This document shows positions 1-8,740 of a stretch of DNA of 64,000 bases, in pieces (the first letter of the stretch is position 1; every line of letters starts with the position of its first letter). Where the stretch lies: contig JBBQCD010000017.1 in NCBI GenBank assembly GCA_038318385.1, positions 3,546 through 67,545 of the forward strand, given 5' to 3'. Below the pieces are notes generated by a model. That model saw only the letters and a list, made by a program, of their open reading frames with translations. It did no database searches and was not told the origin of the DNA. A program made the translations under genes and the position numbers. This stretch comes from Schlegelella_A sp038318385. GTDB taxonomy: Bacteria; Pseudomonadota; Gammaproteobacteria; Burkholderiales; Burkholderiaceae_C.

Positions 1-1724
1 ATCTCGGCGCGCGCCTCGTCGCCGGCCGGCATCTCGTGGAAATCACCGACCCGCGCCGCCAGGGCTGCAAGCCCGGCGGGCGCGTCCTCGCGCCCCAACT
101 CGACCAGCAACGCTGCTCGCGACACGCTGCCCTGGTCGTGGATCAATCGATCGAGCCACGAGAAGAACGCGCCATGGGGTGCCGGCTGGCCGATCAGCAG
201 GGCGTGCGCTTCGCCTCCCATCAGATCCCAGAGGTCCGAGCGATTGCCGAGCAGCCAGACCGCGCGATCGAGCGAACTGGCCATCGGTGACAGGACCCGC
301 CGGGGGATCGGTCGGCGCATTGGCGCCGAGGCGCCGGCGCGCGATGGCGACGCATCCCGGACCGGCGCCGCCGACGCGGCGGGCGCCCGTTCCTCCCGCG
401 CCCCCGGCTTCAGCGTCGCGGCGAACTGTCGACGCAGCTCGGCGGGATCGACATGGGCGCGTTCGGCCAGGGCGTCGACGATCTGGCCGCTCAGCATTCC
501 CGAAGGCAACTGCTGGATGTAGGGCCGTGCCTGGGCGACGAGCCGGGCCCGTCCTTCGGCGCTATCCAGGTCGCAGCCTTCGGCGGCCACTTCGAGCAAC
601 TGTCGCGACAGCGGCACGGCGGCGGCGATGCAGCGTTCGAATGCGTCCGAACCTTCGGCCCTGACGTAGGAATCCGGGTCGTGCTCGGCAGGCAGGAAGA
701 GGAAACGCACGGTCCGGGTGTCGGTGGCGTGCGGCAGGCTCGCCTCGAGGGCGCGCTGCGCGGCACGTCGCCCGGCGGCATCGCCGTCGAAGCTGAAGAC
801 CACCGACTCGGTGAATCGGAAAAGCTTCTGCACGTGTTCCGCGGTGCAGGCCGTGCCGAGCGTGGCGACGGCGTTCTCGAATCCCGCCTGGGCGAGCGCG
901 ACCACGTCCATGTAGCCCTCGACGACGAGCGCGTGGCCGCACTGACGCAGGGCGCTGCGGGCCTCGTGCAGTCCGTACAGCTCGCGTCCCTTGCTGAAGA
1001 CCGGCGTCTCCGGGGAGTTGAGGTACTTCGGCTCTCCGCGGTCGAGCACCCGGCCGCCGAATCCGATGATGTCGCCCTGGACCGAGCGGATCGGAAACAT
1101 GATGCGGTCGCGAAAGCGGTCGTAGCGCTTGCGTTGCGCTTCGTCGCCGTTGTCGGCATCCTGCACGATCACCATGCCGCTTTCCTCGAGCAGCGGATCG
1201 TCGTAGCTCGGAAACACGCTCGCCAGGCCGCGCCAGCCTTCGGGCGCATAGCCCAGGCCGAAACGTGCCGCCACCTCGCCGGTGAGCCCGCGCGCCTTGA
1301 GGTAATCGATCGCGCGGGGAGTCGCCTTCAGCTGGCGGCGGTAGTGATCGGCCGCCTTGGACAGGACGTCTCCCAGGGTGGCTCGGCGCTGCTTCTGCAC
1401 GGCTGCGCGTTCGCGGTCCTCCGCCGATCGGTCGTCGTCCGGCACCGCGAGCCCGACCTGCTGGGCCAGATCCTTCACGGCATCGACGAAGGTCATGCCG
1501 TTCTGTTCCACGAGGAAACGGATCGCGTCGCCGTTCGCGCCGCAGCCGAAGCAGTGATAGAACTGCTTGGTCGGCGTGACCGTGAAGCTCGGTGACTTCT
1601 CGGCGTGGAAGGGACAAAGCCCGCTGAAGTTGATGCCGCTCTTTTTCAGCTGCACCTGGCGCCCGACAACGTCGACGATGTCGACCCGGGCCAGCAGTTC
1701 CTGGATGAAGGCGGGCGGGATCAC
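1..1724 (-). CDS. dnaG: DNA primase DnaG (3' end cut by window edge)
   Basis: Primase that lays down RNA primers for the replicative polymerase at the fork. The frame reads open from 1724 to the left edge. The N-terminus holds the CHC2 zinc-binding pattern: CPFH, then CFGC about 22 residues on, within KQFYHCFGCGANGDAI. The TOPRIM region is seen as VVEGYMDVVALAQAG followed by FSFDGDAAGRRAA, and the start of the C-terminal DnaB-interacting part follows. The start is a GTG at 1724; an in-frame TAG lies four codons upstream, so no longer start exists, and the residues after it align with the usual DnaG N-terminus. I see no strong ribosome binding site. About 575 residues are visible, so little is missing compared with the family's usual 580-650. 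An H-NS-like gene lies just upstream on the same strand. Confidence 0.97.
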   Translation of the reverse strand, partial: MIPPAFIQELLARVDIVDVVGRQVQLKKSGINFSGLCPFHAEKSPSFTVTPTKQFYHCFGCGANGDAIRFLVEQNGMTFVDAVKDLAQQVGLAVPDDDRSAEDRERAAVQKQRRATLGDVLSKAADHYRRQLKATPRAIDYLKARGLTGEVAARFGLGYAPEGWRGLASVFPSYDDPLLEESGMVIVQDADNGDEAQRKRYDRFRDRIMFPIRSVQGDIIGFGGRVLDRGEPKYLNSPETPVFSKGRELYGLHEARSALRQCGHALVVEGYMDVVALAQAGFENAVATLGTACTAEHVQKLFRFTESVVFSFDGDAAGRRAAQRALEASLPHATDTRTVRFLFLPAEHDPDSYVRAEGSDAFERCIAAAVPLSRQLLEVAAEGCDLDSAEGRARLVAQARPYIQQLPSGMLSGQIVDALAERAHVDPAELRRQFAATLKPGAREERAPAASAAPVRDASPSRAGASAPMRRPIPRRVLSPMASSLDRAVWLLGNRSDLWDLMGGEAHALLIGQPAPHGAFFSWLDRLIHDQGSVSRAALLVELGREDAPAGLAALAARVGDFHEMPAGDEARAE

Positions 1725-1789
1725 CCGGTCAGTCTAACGGCCCGCCGGGAGCCGTCCGGCGGCCGGCATCGGCTCCAGCCCGGCTGGCG

Positions 1790-2095
1790 TCAGATCGCGA
1801 AGTCGCTCAGCTTGCGGCCGCTGCCGAGGGCCGCCTTCAGCCATTTCGGCTGCAGCCCGCGGCCGCTCCAGGATTCTCCGGTCGCACTGTTGCGATATTT
1901 GGCTGCGACTTTCTTGCCGGTTCCACCCTTGGCTTTCGGAGAGCCCCGCGATGCCAGATCCGCTGTCGTCAGGCCATACTGGTCCATGAGGGCACGGACC
2001 TTTCCGATCGCTTCGCCGCGCTCTTGCTTCTTCGTTTCCTCGATTTCCCGGTCCAGCGCTTCCTTCTTCGCCAGCAATTCATGCAGAGAGGCCAC
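1790..2095 (-). CDS. H-NS family nucleoid-associated protein (Bph3-like)
   Basis: 101-residue protein of the short betaproteobacterial H-NS type, expected to bind AT-rich DNA and silence genes. Residues 1-45 are a charged helical oligomerisation segment (LLAKKEALDREIEETKKQE). A basic linker (SPKAKGGTGKKVAAKYRN) follows. Residues 70-90 hold the C-terminal DNA-binding core with the family pattern TGESWSGRGLQPKWLKAAL. The start is GTG at 2095, with an AAAGGAA ribosome binding site just upstream. A GC-rich inverted repeat without a T tract lies between this gene and dnaG (about 1739-1772). The family is clear; the particular regulon is not. Confidence 0.93.
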   Translation of the reverse strand: MASLHELLAKKEALDREIEETKKQERGEAIGKVRALMDQYGLTTADLASRGSPKAKGGTGKKVAAKYRNSATGESWSGRGLQPKWLKAALGSGRKLSDFAI

Positions 2096-2234
2096 GACGA
2101 TTCCTTTCAGAAATTCCGACGACTGAAAACAGCCGGAATTCTATACAGGGATACGGAATATCGGCAAGTTTTCTCGTGCGTGACAAACAGCGGCTGCGGG
2201 TGCGCGGAGCATCGCTCTCAAGCCCCGTGGCGGG

Positions 2235-2507
2235 TCATGGCGCAGGCGGAACGTAACCGGCCGGCTGCTCGGCGCCGGCGCCGAAGAAGAAGTTTTCCAT
2301 CTGCCGGGCGAGATACTGCCGGGCACGCTGGTCGGCGAGATTGAGACGGTTTTCATTGACGAGCATCGTCTGGTGCTTCATCCACAGCGCCCAGGCTTCC
2401 TTGCTGACCGAGTTGTAGATTCTCTTGCCGAGTTCTCCGGGATATGGCGCGTAATCCATTCCCTCGGCTTCCTTCTTCAGGTGTATGCATTGCACCATGC
2501 GCGGCAT
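2235..2507 (-). CDS. yggX: Oxidative damage protection / Fe(II)-trafficking protein YggX
   Basis: 90-residue cytosolic protein implicated in iron handling and protection of Fe-S enzymes from oxidative damage. The sequence carries the family hallmarks: CIHLKKEAEG near the N-terminus with its conserved Cys, then YPGELGKRIYNSVSKEAW, KHQTMLVNENRLN, and the closing MENFFFG stretch. Length equals the usual ~90 residues. The start at 2507 has a GGGAGCA ribosome binding site a few bases upstream and matches the family N-terminus. It lies between argA and the H-NS gene on the same strand. The 140-bp gap downstream suggests the H-NS gene has its own promoter. Confidence 0.97.
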   Translation of the reverse strand: MPRMVQCIHLKKEAEGMDYAPYPGELGKRIYNSVSKEAWALWMKHQTMLVNENRLNLADQRARQYLARQMENFFFGAGAEQPAGYVPPAP

Positions 2508-2586
2508 ATTGCTGCTCCCAAGGTTCCAGAAAATTGATGAATGGCGCCACTCTAGCGCGCTGAGGGGAATCCGTCGTCGAAAAGGG

Positions 2587-3927
2587 TCAGGGCAGTTTCT
2601 TGACCAGAACCTGGGAACGACGGTCCCAGTTGTACTTGCGCTTGCGGGCCTCGGGCAGCCAATCCGGGTCGGCCTGGACGAAGCCGCGCTTGATGAACCA
2701 GTGCATCGTCCGTGTCGTCAGCACGAAGATGCTGTCGAGGCCCATCGACTTGGCGCGATGCTCGACCCGCTTGAGGATGCGTTCGCCGTCGCCGTGGCTC
2801 TGGACCATCGGCGACACCGTCAGTGCCGCGAGCTCGGCGGTCTTCGCCTCCGGGTAGGGATAGAGCGCCGCGCAGCCGAAGATCACGCCGTCGTGTTCGA
2901 TCACCGTGTAGTGGCCGATGTCGCGCTCGATCTCGGTGCGGTCGCGCTTGACCAGGGTGCCGTCGCGTTCGTACGGCTCGATCAGTTGCAGCACGCCGCC
3001 GACGTCGTCGGGCGTGGCCTGGCGCAGGCTCTCGAGCTTCTCGTCGACGACCATCGTGCCGATGCCGTCGTGCGTGAAGACTTCCATCAGCACCGCGCCA
3101 TCGATCGCAAAGGGCAGGATGTGCGAGCGCTCGACGCCGCCGCGGCAGGCGCGCACGCAGTGGCGCAGGTACCAGGCCGGCTCGAGCGGCTGCTGAGGCT
3201 TCGGCAGACTCTCGAGGAGGCGCTCGGCGTCGGCCAGCGCGAGCTCGGTGTCCACCGCGCTTTCGGGGTCGGCGAGATCCTCCCGGATGCCCGGCACTTC
3301 GGTGACGAACAGCAGCTTGTCGGCCTGCAGCGCGATCGCGGTGCTGGTGGCGACGTCTTCCATCGTCAGGTTGAAGGCCTCGCCCGTGGGCGAGAAGCCG
3401 AAGGGCGACAGCAGCACCAGCGCGCCGATGTCGATGGCGCTGCGGATGGCCTTCGCGTCGACCTTGCGAACGACCCCGCTGTGGATGAAGTCGACGCCGT
3501 CGACGATGCCGACCGGCTGCGCCGTCAGGAAGTTTCCCGAGACGACGCGGACGATGGCGTTGGCCATCGGCGTGTTCGGCAGCCCCTGCGAAAACGCGGC
3601 CTCGATCTCGAAGCGCAGCTGGCCCGCGGCCTCCTGCGCGCTGTCGAGGGCGATCGCATCGGTGATGCGCAGTCCCTGGCTGTAGCGCGAAGCGTGTCCC
3701 TTGGAACGCAGCTGCTCGTCCACCTGGGGCCGAAAGCCGTGCACCAGCACGAGCTTGATCCCCATGGCCTGGAGGATGGCCAGGTCCTGGGCGAACGAGC
3801 TGAGCTTGCCGGCGGCGATCAGCTCGCCGGCGATCGCGACGACGAACGTCTTGCCGTGGTAGGCATGGATGTGCGGCGCGACGGTCCGGAACCATGGCAC
3901 GAAGGTATGGGGGAAGACCAGGTTCAA
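2587..3927 (-). CDS. argA: N-acetylglutamate synthase (ArgA)
   Basis: Catalyses acetyl-CoA + glutamate to N-acetylglutamate, the first step of arginine synthesis, in the cytosol. 446 residues, the usual length of the classical bacterial enzyme. Residues ~20-290 form an amino-acid-kinase fold (GKTFVVAIAGELI, then LVHGFRPQVDEQL) that serves as the arginine-sensing domain. Residues ~300-446 form the GNAT acetyltransferase domain (GVIFGCAALYPYPE, then VSPMVQSHGDGERILKRVE, then FVLTTRTMHWFIKRGF). The most extended start is a TTG at 3927 and gives a canonical N-terminus (FVPWFRTVAPHIHAYHGKTF). A downstream GTG ten codons in is less likely. It is divergent from hrpA, with about 107 bp shared between the two starts. 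Confidence 0.96.
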   Translation of the reverse strand: MNLVFPHTFVPWFRTVAPHIHAYHGKTFVVAIAGELIAAGKLSSFAQDLAILQAMGIKLVLVHGFRPQVDEQLRSKGHASRYSQGLRITDAIALDSAQEAAGQLRFEIEAAFSQGLPNTPMANAIVRVVSGNFLTAQPVGIVDGVDFIHSGVVRKVDAKAIRSAIDIGALVLLSPFGFSPTGEAFNLTMEDVATSTAIALQADKLLFVTEVPGIREDLADPESAVDTELALADAERLLESLPKPQQPLEPAWYLRHCVRACRGGVERSHILPFAIDGAVLMEVFTHDGIGTMVVDEKLESLRQATPDDVGGVLQLIEPYERDGTLVKRDRTEIERDIGHYTVIEHDGVIFGCAALYPYPEAKTAELAALTVSPMVQSHGDGERILKRVEHRAKSMGLDSIFVLTTRTMHWFIKRGFVQADPDWLPEARKRKYNWDRRSQVLVKKLP

Positions 3928-4034
3928 GGGTGCGTGGCGCGAGCGATGGGTGGCGCGATTCTGGCACGCCGGCAGTGCGGGCGGCCTCTCGCTTCCGGGC
4001 GCCGATCACCACGCCCTGCCCATAATCGACCCCG

Positions 4035-7000
4035 ATGCCTGAAGCGATTCGAAATCCGCCGCCTCGTCCCGCGGCGCGTGCCCCGGCGCCGTTGCCCCCG
4101 ATCGAGTTTCCCGAAGCGCTGCCGGTCTCCGCACGCCGCGACGAGATCGCTGCTGCCATCGCCGCGCATCAGGTCGTCATCGTCAGCGGCGAGACCGGGT
4201 CGGGCAAGACGACCCAGCTGCCGAAGATCGTGCTGGCGCTCGGCCGCGGCAAGGCCAATACGGGGCGGCTCATCGGCCACACCCAGCCACGCCGCATCGC
4301 CGCCTCCAGCGTCGCCAAGCGCATCGCCGAGGAACTGAAGACGCCGCTCGGTGAGGTCGTCGGCTTCAAGGTTCGCTTCCAGGACCGCCTCTCGGCCAAC
4401 GCCAGCGTCAAGCTGATGACCGATGGCATCCTGCTGGCCGAGACCCAGGGCGACCCGCTGCTGCGCGCCTACGACACGCTCATCGTCGACGAGGCCCACG
4501 AGCGCAGCCTGAACATCGACTTCCTGCTCGGTCACCTGCGCCAGATCTTGCCGCGCCGGCCCGACCTGAAGGTGATCGTGACGTCGGCGACGATCGATGC
4601 CGAGCGCTTTGCCAGCCACTTCGCATCGGCCGTCGGTCCCGCCCCGGTGATCCACGTCTCCGGCCGGATGTTCCCGGTCGAGCAGCGCTGGCGGCCGTTC
4701 GAAGAGAGCCGCGAATACGACCTGAACGACGCCATCGGCGACGCCGTCGACGAGCTCTGGCGCGGCACCGCGGCAGTCGGCGCGGCGGGATCGGGCGACG
4801 TGCTCGTCTTCCTGCCCGGTGAGCGCGAGATCCGCGAAGCTGCCGAGCATCTTCGGCGTCACCACCCCCCCGGCGTCGAGGTCGTGCCGCTCTTCGCCCG
4901 CCTGAGCCAGCAGGAGCAGGACCGGGTGTTCGAGCCGCACAGCGCGCGGCGCATCGTGCTGGCGACCAACGTCGCCGAGACCTCGCTCACGGTTCCGGGC
5001 ATCCGCTACGTGATCGATGCCGGCACCGCCCGGGTGAAGCGTTACAGCTACCGCAGCAAGGTCGAGCAGCTGCTGGTCGAGCCGGTCAGCCAGGCGGCGG
5101 CGAACCAGCGCGCCGGGCGCTGCGGCCGGGTGGCCGATGGCATCTGCATCCGGCTCTACGACGAGGCCGATTTCGCTGCCCGAGCGCGCTTCACCGATCC
5201 CGAGATCATGCGGGCGTCGCTCGCCGGCGTGATCCTGCGGATGAAGTCGCTCGGCCTCGGCACGGTCGAGGATTTCCCCTTTCTCGAGCCGCCACCGCGC
5301 CGGGCGATCGCCGACGGCTACCAGCTGCTCGGCGAGCTCGGTGCGGTCGACGACGCCAACGAGCTGACCGTCATCGGCCGGGAGCTGGCGCGCCTGCCGC
5401 TCGACCCGCGGGTGGGACGGATGATCCTGGAGGCGCGAACACGCGACGCCCTGACCGAGGTGCTGGTGATCGCCAGCGCCTTCAGCGTCCAGGACGTGCG
5501 CGACCGGCCGCTCGAGCACGCCCAGACCGCCGACCACGCCCACCGCAAGTTCGACGACGAGAAGTCCGAGTTTCTCGGCGATCTGAAGCTGTGGAAGTGG
5601 CTGGAGGAGAGCCGGGGCGGGCACGGCGAACACCGCCTCTCCAACCGCAAGCAGGAACAGCTGCTGCGCGACAACTTCATCTCGCCGCGTCGCGTGCGCG
5701 AGTGGCGCGACCTGCACACCCAGCTGCACACGGTCGTCGCCGAGCACGGCTGGCGCCTCAATGGCACGCCACCGACCTACGAGCAGATTCACCTGTCGAT
5801 GCTCGCCGGCCTCCTCGGCAACATCGGTCTCAAGAGCGACGAGGACGACTGGTATCTCGGCGCCCGGGGCATCCGCTTCTATCGCCACCCGGGCGCGCAC
5901 CTGTCGAAGAAGCCCGGGCGCTGGATCGTCGCCGCGGAGCTGGTGGAGACGACGCGTCTCTTCGGTCGCGGCATCGCTGCGATCGAGCCGCAGTGGCTGC
6001 CCGGCATCGCCGCGCATGTGATCAAGACGCAGCTGCTCGAGCCGCACTGGGAGAAGAAGGCCGCGGAGGTGATCGCGCTCGAGCGCGCCACGCTGTACGG
6101 GATTCCGATCTATCACAACAAGCGCGTTCCCTACGCCCGCGTCGACCCCGCCGGTGCGCGCGAGATCTTCATCCGCGAGGCCCTCGTCGGCGGCGAGTGG
6201 GAGACGCGTCTGGCGTTCGTGGCTGCGAACCGGCGCACGATTGCCCAGGTGCAGGAACTCGAGCACAAGGCGCGCCGGCAGGACGTGCTCGTCGACGAGG
6301 ACCTGATCCACGCCTTCTACGACGAGCAGCTGCCAGCCGAGGTGCACAGCGGTGCGACGCTCGAGCGCTGGTACCGCGACGAGGCGAAGCGGCGCCCGCG
6401 CGCACTGATGCTCAGCCGCGAGGAGCTGATGCGCCACGAAGCGGCCGGCATCACCAGCGCGGCATTTCCGAAGACGATCCGCCTGGGCGGCGTCGACTGC
6501 CTCGCGACCTACCTGCACGAGCCCGGCGATCCGAAGGACGGCGTCACCGTGACCCTGCCGGTCTATGCCCTCAACCAGGCGAGCGAGGATCAGGTCGAGT
6601 GGCTGGTGCCCGGGATGCTGAAGGACAAGGTGGTGGCTCTCGCGAAGACGCTGCACCAGCGGCCGCGCTCCCGCCTGGTGCCGCTTCCGGAGTTCGCCGA
6701 CACCTTCATCGAGGCGACCACGTTCGGCCACGGCAACCTCGTCGACGCCCTCCTGAAGGCGGTGCGTGTCAGGTCCGGCCTCGACATCGCCCGCGCCGAC
6801 TTCAAGCAGGAGCAGCTGCCGGCGCACCTGTTGATGAACCTGCGTGTCGTCGACGAGCACGGCCGCCAGCTCGGAGCCGGACGCAACCTCGCAGCGCTCA
6901 AGGCCGAACTCGGCGGTCTTGCCCGGTCGGCGTTCCAGGCGCTCGCGGCGCTGAGGCTGCAGCCTGCCGTCGCTGCAAATGCGTCGAGCGCTTCCCCGTC

Positions 7001-7928
7001 GACCGGCGGCGCGCCGGTCGCAGGCCGCGGACCCGGGGCACGCGCCGCTCCCGCTGCAGACGTGTCGGTCGACACACCGGACCAGCGCTACCAGTCCTGG
7101 ACGTTCGGCGAGTTGCCGGAGCTGATGGAGCTGCGCCAGGGCGGCCAGACGCTGATCGGCTTTCCGGCGCTGGTCGACCGCACGGGCCATGTCGAGATCG
7201 AGGTGTTCGACGAGCCCCAGGTGGCCGCGCGTCGCCATCGCGCCGGCCTGCGCCGCCTGGTGGCCCTGCAACTGCGTGACGCGCTGAAGTACCTCGAGAA
7301 GAATCTGCCGGACCTGCGCCAGCTCGAGGTCGCTTACATGGCGCTCGGCAGCGCCGCCGAGCTGCGCGAACAGATCGTCGAACTGGCGTTGGACCGGGCG
7401 TTTCTGGCCGAGCCGCTGCCGAACGACGCCACCACGTTCGCGCGCCGCGTCGAAGAGGGACGCGGGCGACTGACGTTGATCGCCAACGAGGTCGCACGCA
7501 GCGCGCTGGCGATCCTCGTGGAACACAGCGCGGCGCTGAAGAAGCTGCGCGACGCCAAGGCGTCGAAGGAGGTAGCCGAAGACGTTTCCGCGCAGCTCGG
7601 TCGCCTCGTCGGCAAGCGCTTCCTGGTGGACACTCCCTGGGTGCAACTCGTTCACCTGCCGCGTTACCTGAAGGCGATCACGATGCGACTCGACAAGCTG
7701 CGCGCCGATCCGGCGCGCGATGCCCAGCGCCTGGCCGAGCTGCGGCCACTTGAGCAGCGCTACCTGCGCCATCTCGCGGACCGACGCGGCGCCCGCGACG
7801 TGCGGCTCGAGGAGTTCCGCTGGCTGCTCGAGGAGCTGCGCGTCAGCCTCTTCGCGCAGGAACTGCGCACCCCGCAGCCGGTCAGCGTGAAGCGCCTCGA
7901 GAAGGCGTGGGCGCAGGCGAGCGCATGA
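4035..7928 (+). CDS. hrpA: ATP-dependent RNA helicase HrpA (DEAH box)
   Basis: Large DEAH-box RNA helicase, 1297 residues, the typical proteobacterial HrpA length. Visible motifs in order: motif I GETGSGKT at 52-59, TQPRRIAA (Ia) near 83-90, DEAH at 152-155, SATID (III), then TNVAETSLTVPGIRYVID (V) and QRAGRCGR (VI), followed by helicase-associated and OB-fold regions. The C-terminal third is the HrpA-specific DUF3418-type extension. A low-complexity Ala/Pro linker near residue 980-1010 separates segments of the C-terminal region. In E. coli HrpA has been linked to mRNA processing and to rescue of stalled ribosomes. Its stop codon overlaps the start of the next gene in an ATGA arrangement, implying translational coupling. 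Confidence 0.97.
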   Translation: MPEAIRNPPPRPAARAPAPLPPIEFPEALPVSARRDEIAAAIAAHQVVIVSGETGSGKTTQLPKIVLALGRGKANTGRLIGHTQPRRIAASSVAKRIAEELKTPLGEVVGFKVRFQDRLSANASVKLMTDGILLAETQGDPLLRAYDTLIVDEAHERSLNIDFLLGHLRQILPRRPDLKVIVTSATIDAERFASHFASAVGPAPVIHVSGRMFPVEQRWRPFEESREYDLNDAIGDAVDELWRGTAAVGAAGSGDVLVFLPGEREIREAAEHLRRHHPPGVEVVPLFARLSQQEQDRVFEPHSARRIVLATNVAETSLTVPGIRYVIDAGTARVKRYSYRSKVEQLLVEPVSQAAANQRAGRCGRVADGICIRLYDEADFAARARFTDPEIMRASLAGVILRMKSLGLGTVEDFPFLEPPPRRAIADGYQLLGELGAVDDANELTVIGRELARLPLDPRVGRMILEARTRDALTEVLVIASAFSVQDVRDRPLEHAQTADHAHRKFDDEKSEFLGDLKLWKWLEESRGGHGEHRLSNRKQEQLLRDNFISPRRVREWRDLHTQLHTVVAEHGWRLNGTPPTYEQIHLSMLAGLLGNIGLKSDEDDWYLGARGIRFYRHPGAHLSKKPGRWIVAAELVETTRLFGRGIAAIEPQWLPGIAAHVIKTQLLEPHWEKKAAEVIALERATLYGIPIYHNKRVPYARVDPAGAREIFIREALVGGEWETRLAFVAANRRTIAQVQELEHKARRQDVLVDEDLIHAFYDEQLPAEVHSGATLERWYRDEAKRRPRALMLSREELMRHEAAGITSAAFPKTIRLGGVDCLATYLHEPGDPKDGVTVTLPVYALNQASEDQVEWLVPGMLKDKVVALAKTLHQRPRSRLVPLPEFADTFIEATTFGHGNLVDALLKAVRVRSGLDIARADFKQEQLPAHLLMNLRVVDEHGRQLGAGRNLAALKAELGGLARSAFQALAALRLQPAVAANASSASPSTGGAPVAGRGPGARAAPAADVSVDTPDQRYQSWTFGELPELMELRQGGQTLIGFPALVDRTGHVEIEVFDEPQVAARRHRAGLRRLVALQLRDALKYLEKNLPDLRQLEVAYMALGSAAELREQIVELALDRAFLAEPLPNDATTFARRVEEGRGRLTLIANEVARSALAILVEHSAALKKLRDAKASKEVAEDVSAQLGRLVGKRFLVDTPWVQLVHLPRYLKAITMRLDKLRADPARDAQRLAELRPLEQRYLRHLADRRGARDVRLEEFRWLLEELRVSLFAQELRTPQPVSVKRLEKAWAQASA

Positions 7929-8461
7929 GATTCGGCAAGGACCGGGCTTACCCGGCGGACTGGGTGCTGGTGCCGGCCAGCGGCGCGGAGATCGAGGCGG
8001 TGGCCGCGCAATGCCGCCGCCTGGTGACCCGCCGTGCCCGACTTGCCGCCGGCGTCGCGATGATTCCGCTGCCCGGTCTTGATTGGCTGACCGATATCGG
8101 TGTGCTGCTCAAGCTGATTCCCGACATCAACCGCGCCTTCGGCCTGACGCCCGAGCAGGTCGAGCGCCTCGCTCCGGACCGTCGCGTCGCGGTCTACAAG
8201 GCGATCTCTGCCGGAGGCAGCATGCTGATGGGCCGGCTCGTCACGCGGGAGGTGATCGTCAGGAGCCTGCGTGTCGTCGGCGTGCGGCTGACGACGCAGC
8301 AGGCGGCGAAGTACGTGCCGATCGCCGGTCAGGCGATCTCCGCGGCCTTGACGTTCAGCGCGTTGAAATACGTCTGCGAACTGCACATCCGGCAGTGCAT
8401 GGGGGTGTCGCGTCAATTGCTGTTGCCCGCGCCGGCGCCATCGCCCGCCGAGACCCCCTGA
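7925..8461 (+). CDS. Conserved small protein, DUF697-like, coupled to hrpA
   Basis: 178-residue protein of unknown function. Its ATG overlaps the hrpA stop by four bases (ATGA), so it should be translated by re-initiation after hrpA. An alternative start at 7907 adds six residues but has no better ribosome site. Two mildly hydrophobic segments (AAGVAMIPLPGLDWLTDIGV, and AKYVPIAGQAISAALTF) flank a helical middle. The pattern 'P-x-P-G-x-D' followed by a helix recalls DUF697/YcjF-type proteins that often accompany GTPases; this is resemblance only. Located between hrpA and two tRNA genes. Confidence 0.75.
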   Translation: MRFGKDRAYPADWVLVPASGAEIEAVAAQCRRLVTRRARLAAGVAMIPLPGLDWLTDIGVLLKLIPDINRAFGLTPEQVERLAPDRRVAVYKAISAGGSMLMGRLVTREVIVRSLRVVGVRLTTQQAAKYVPIAGQAISAALTFSALKYVCELHIRQCMGVSRQLLLPAPAPSPAETP

Positions 8462-8462
8462 G

Positions 8463-8468
8463 TACAAT
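8463..8468 (+). promoter_or_regulatory. Candidate -10 element for the tRNA-Pro/tRNA-Arg unit
   Basis: TACAAT lies 10 bases before the mature 5' end of tRNA-Pro, the expected position for a -10 hexamer of a tRNA promoter. No convincing -35 hexamer is seen at the matching distance, so this is tentative. It overlaps the stop region of the preceding gene. Confidence 0.35.
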
Positions 8469-8477
8469 CGCGGCTTT

Positions 8478-8554
8478 CGGGGCGTAGCGCAGCCTGGTAG
8501 CGCAACTGGTTTGGGACCAGTAGGTCGCGAGTTCGAATCCCGCCGCCCCGACCA
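8478..8554 (+). tRNA. tRNA-Pro (anticodon TGG)
   Basis: 77 nt with encoded CCA. The acceptor arms CGGGGCG (8478-8484) and CGCCCCG (8544-8550) pair fully; A is the discriminator base. The anticodon stem ACTGG/CCAGT encloses a loop with TGG. The T arm contains GTTCGAATC. This is the usual proline isoacceptor reading CCN codons through wobble. Confidence 0.97.
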
Positions 8555-8576
8555 GCACCGATCCGGTTTGTCGACT

Positions 8577-8653
8577 CTGCCCGTAGCTCAACTGGATAGA
8601 GCACCAGCCTTCTAAGCTGGGGGTCGGGGGTTCGAGTCCCTCCGGGCAGGCCA
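8577..8653 (+). tRNA. tRNA-Arg (anticodon TCT)
   Basis: 77 nt with encoded CCA. The acceptor arms CTGCCCG (8577-8583) and CGGGCAG (8643-8649) pair fully; G is the discriminator base. The anticodon stem CCAGC/GCTGG encloses CTTCTAA, giving anticodon TCT for AGA/AGG codons. It lies 22 bp after tRNA-Pro and is probably cotranscribed with it. Confidence 0.97.
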
Positions 8654-8740
8654 TCGGCCACCCCGAGTCCGACCATCGACTTGCGGTGTGCCCGACACCT
8701 TGTTGATCCGTGCGCCTGCGGCTAGAACCTCTTCCGGACC

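Noticed and set aside
1739..1772. GC-rich inverted repeat between the H-NS gene and dnaG as a terminator
   Set aside because: Arms pair only imperfectly beyond six bases and no T tract follows; listed only as a note with the H-NS gene.
3924..7772. Very long open frame antisense to hrpA
   Set aside because: GC-rich coding sequence leaves long stop-free antisense frames. The sense strand has complete DEAH helicase motifs, while the antisense product is Arg/His/Gly-rich with no motif.
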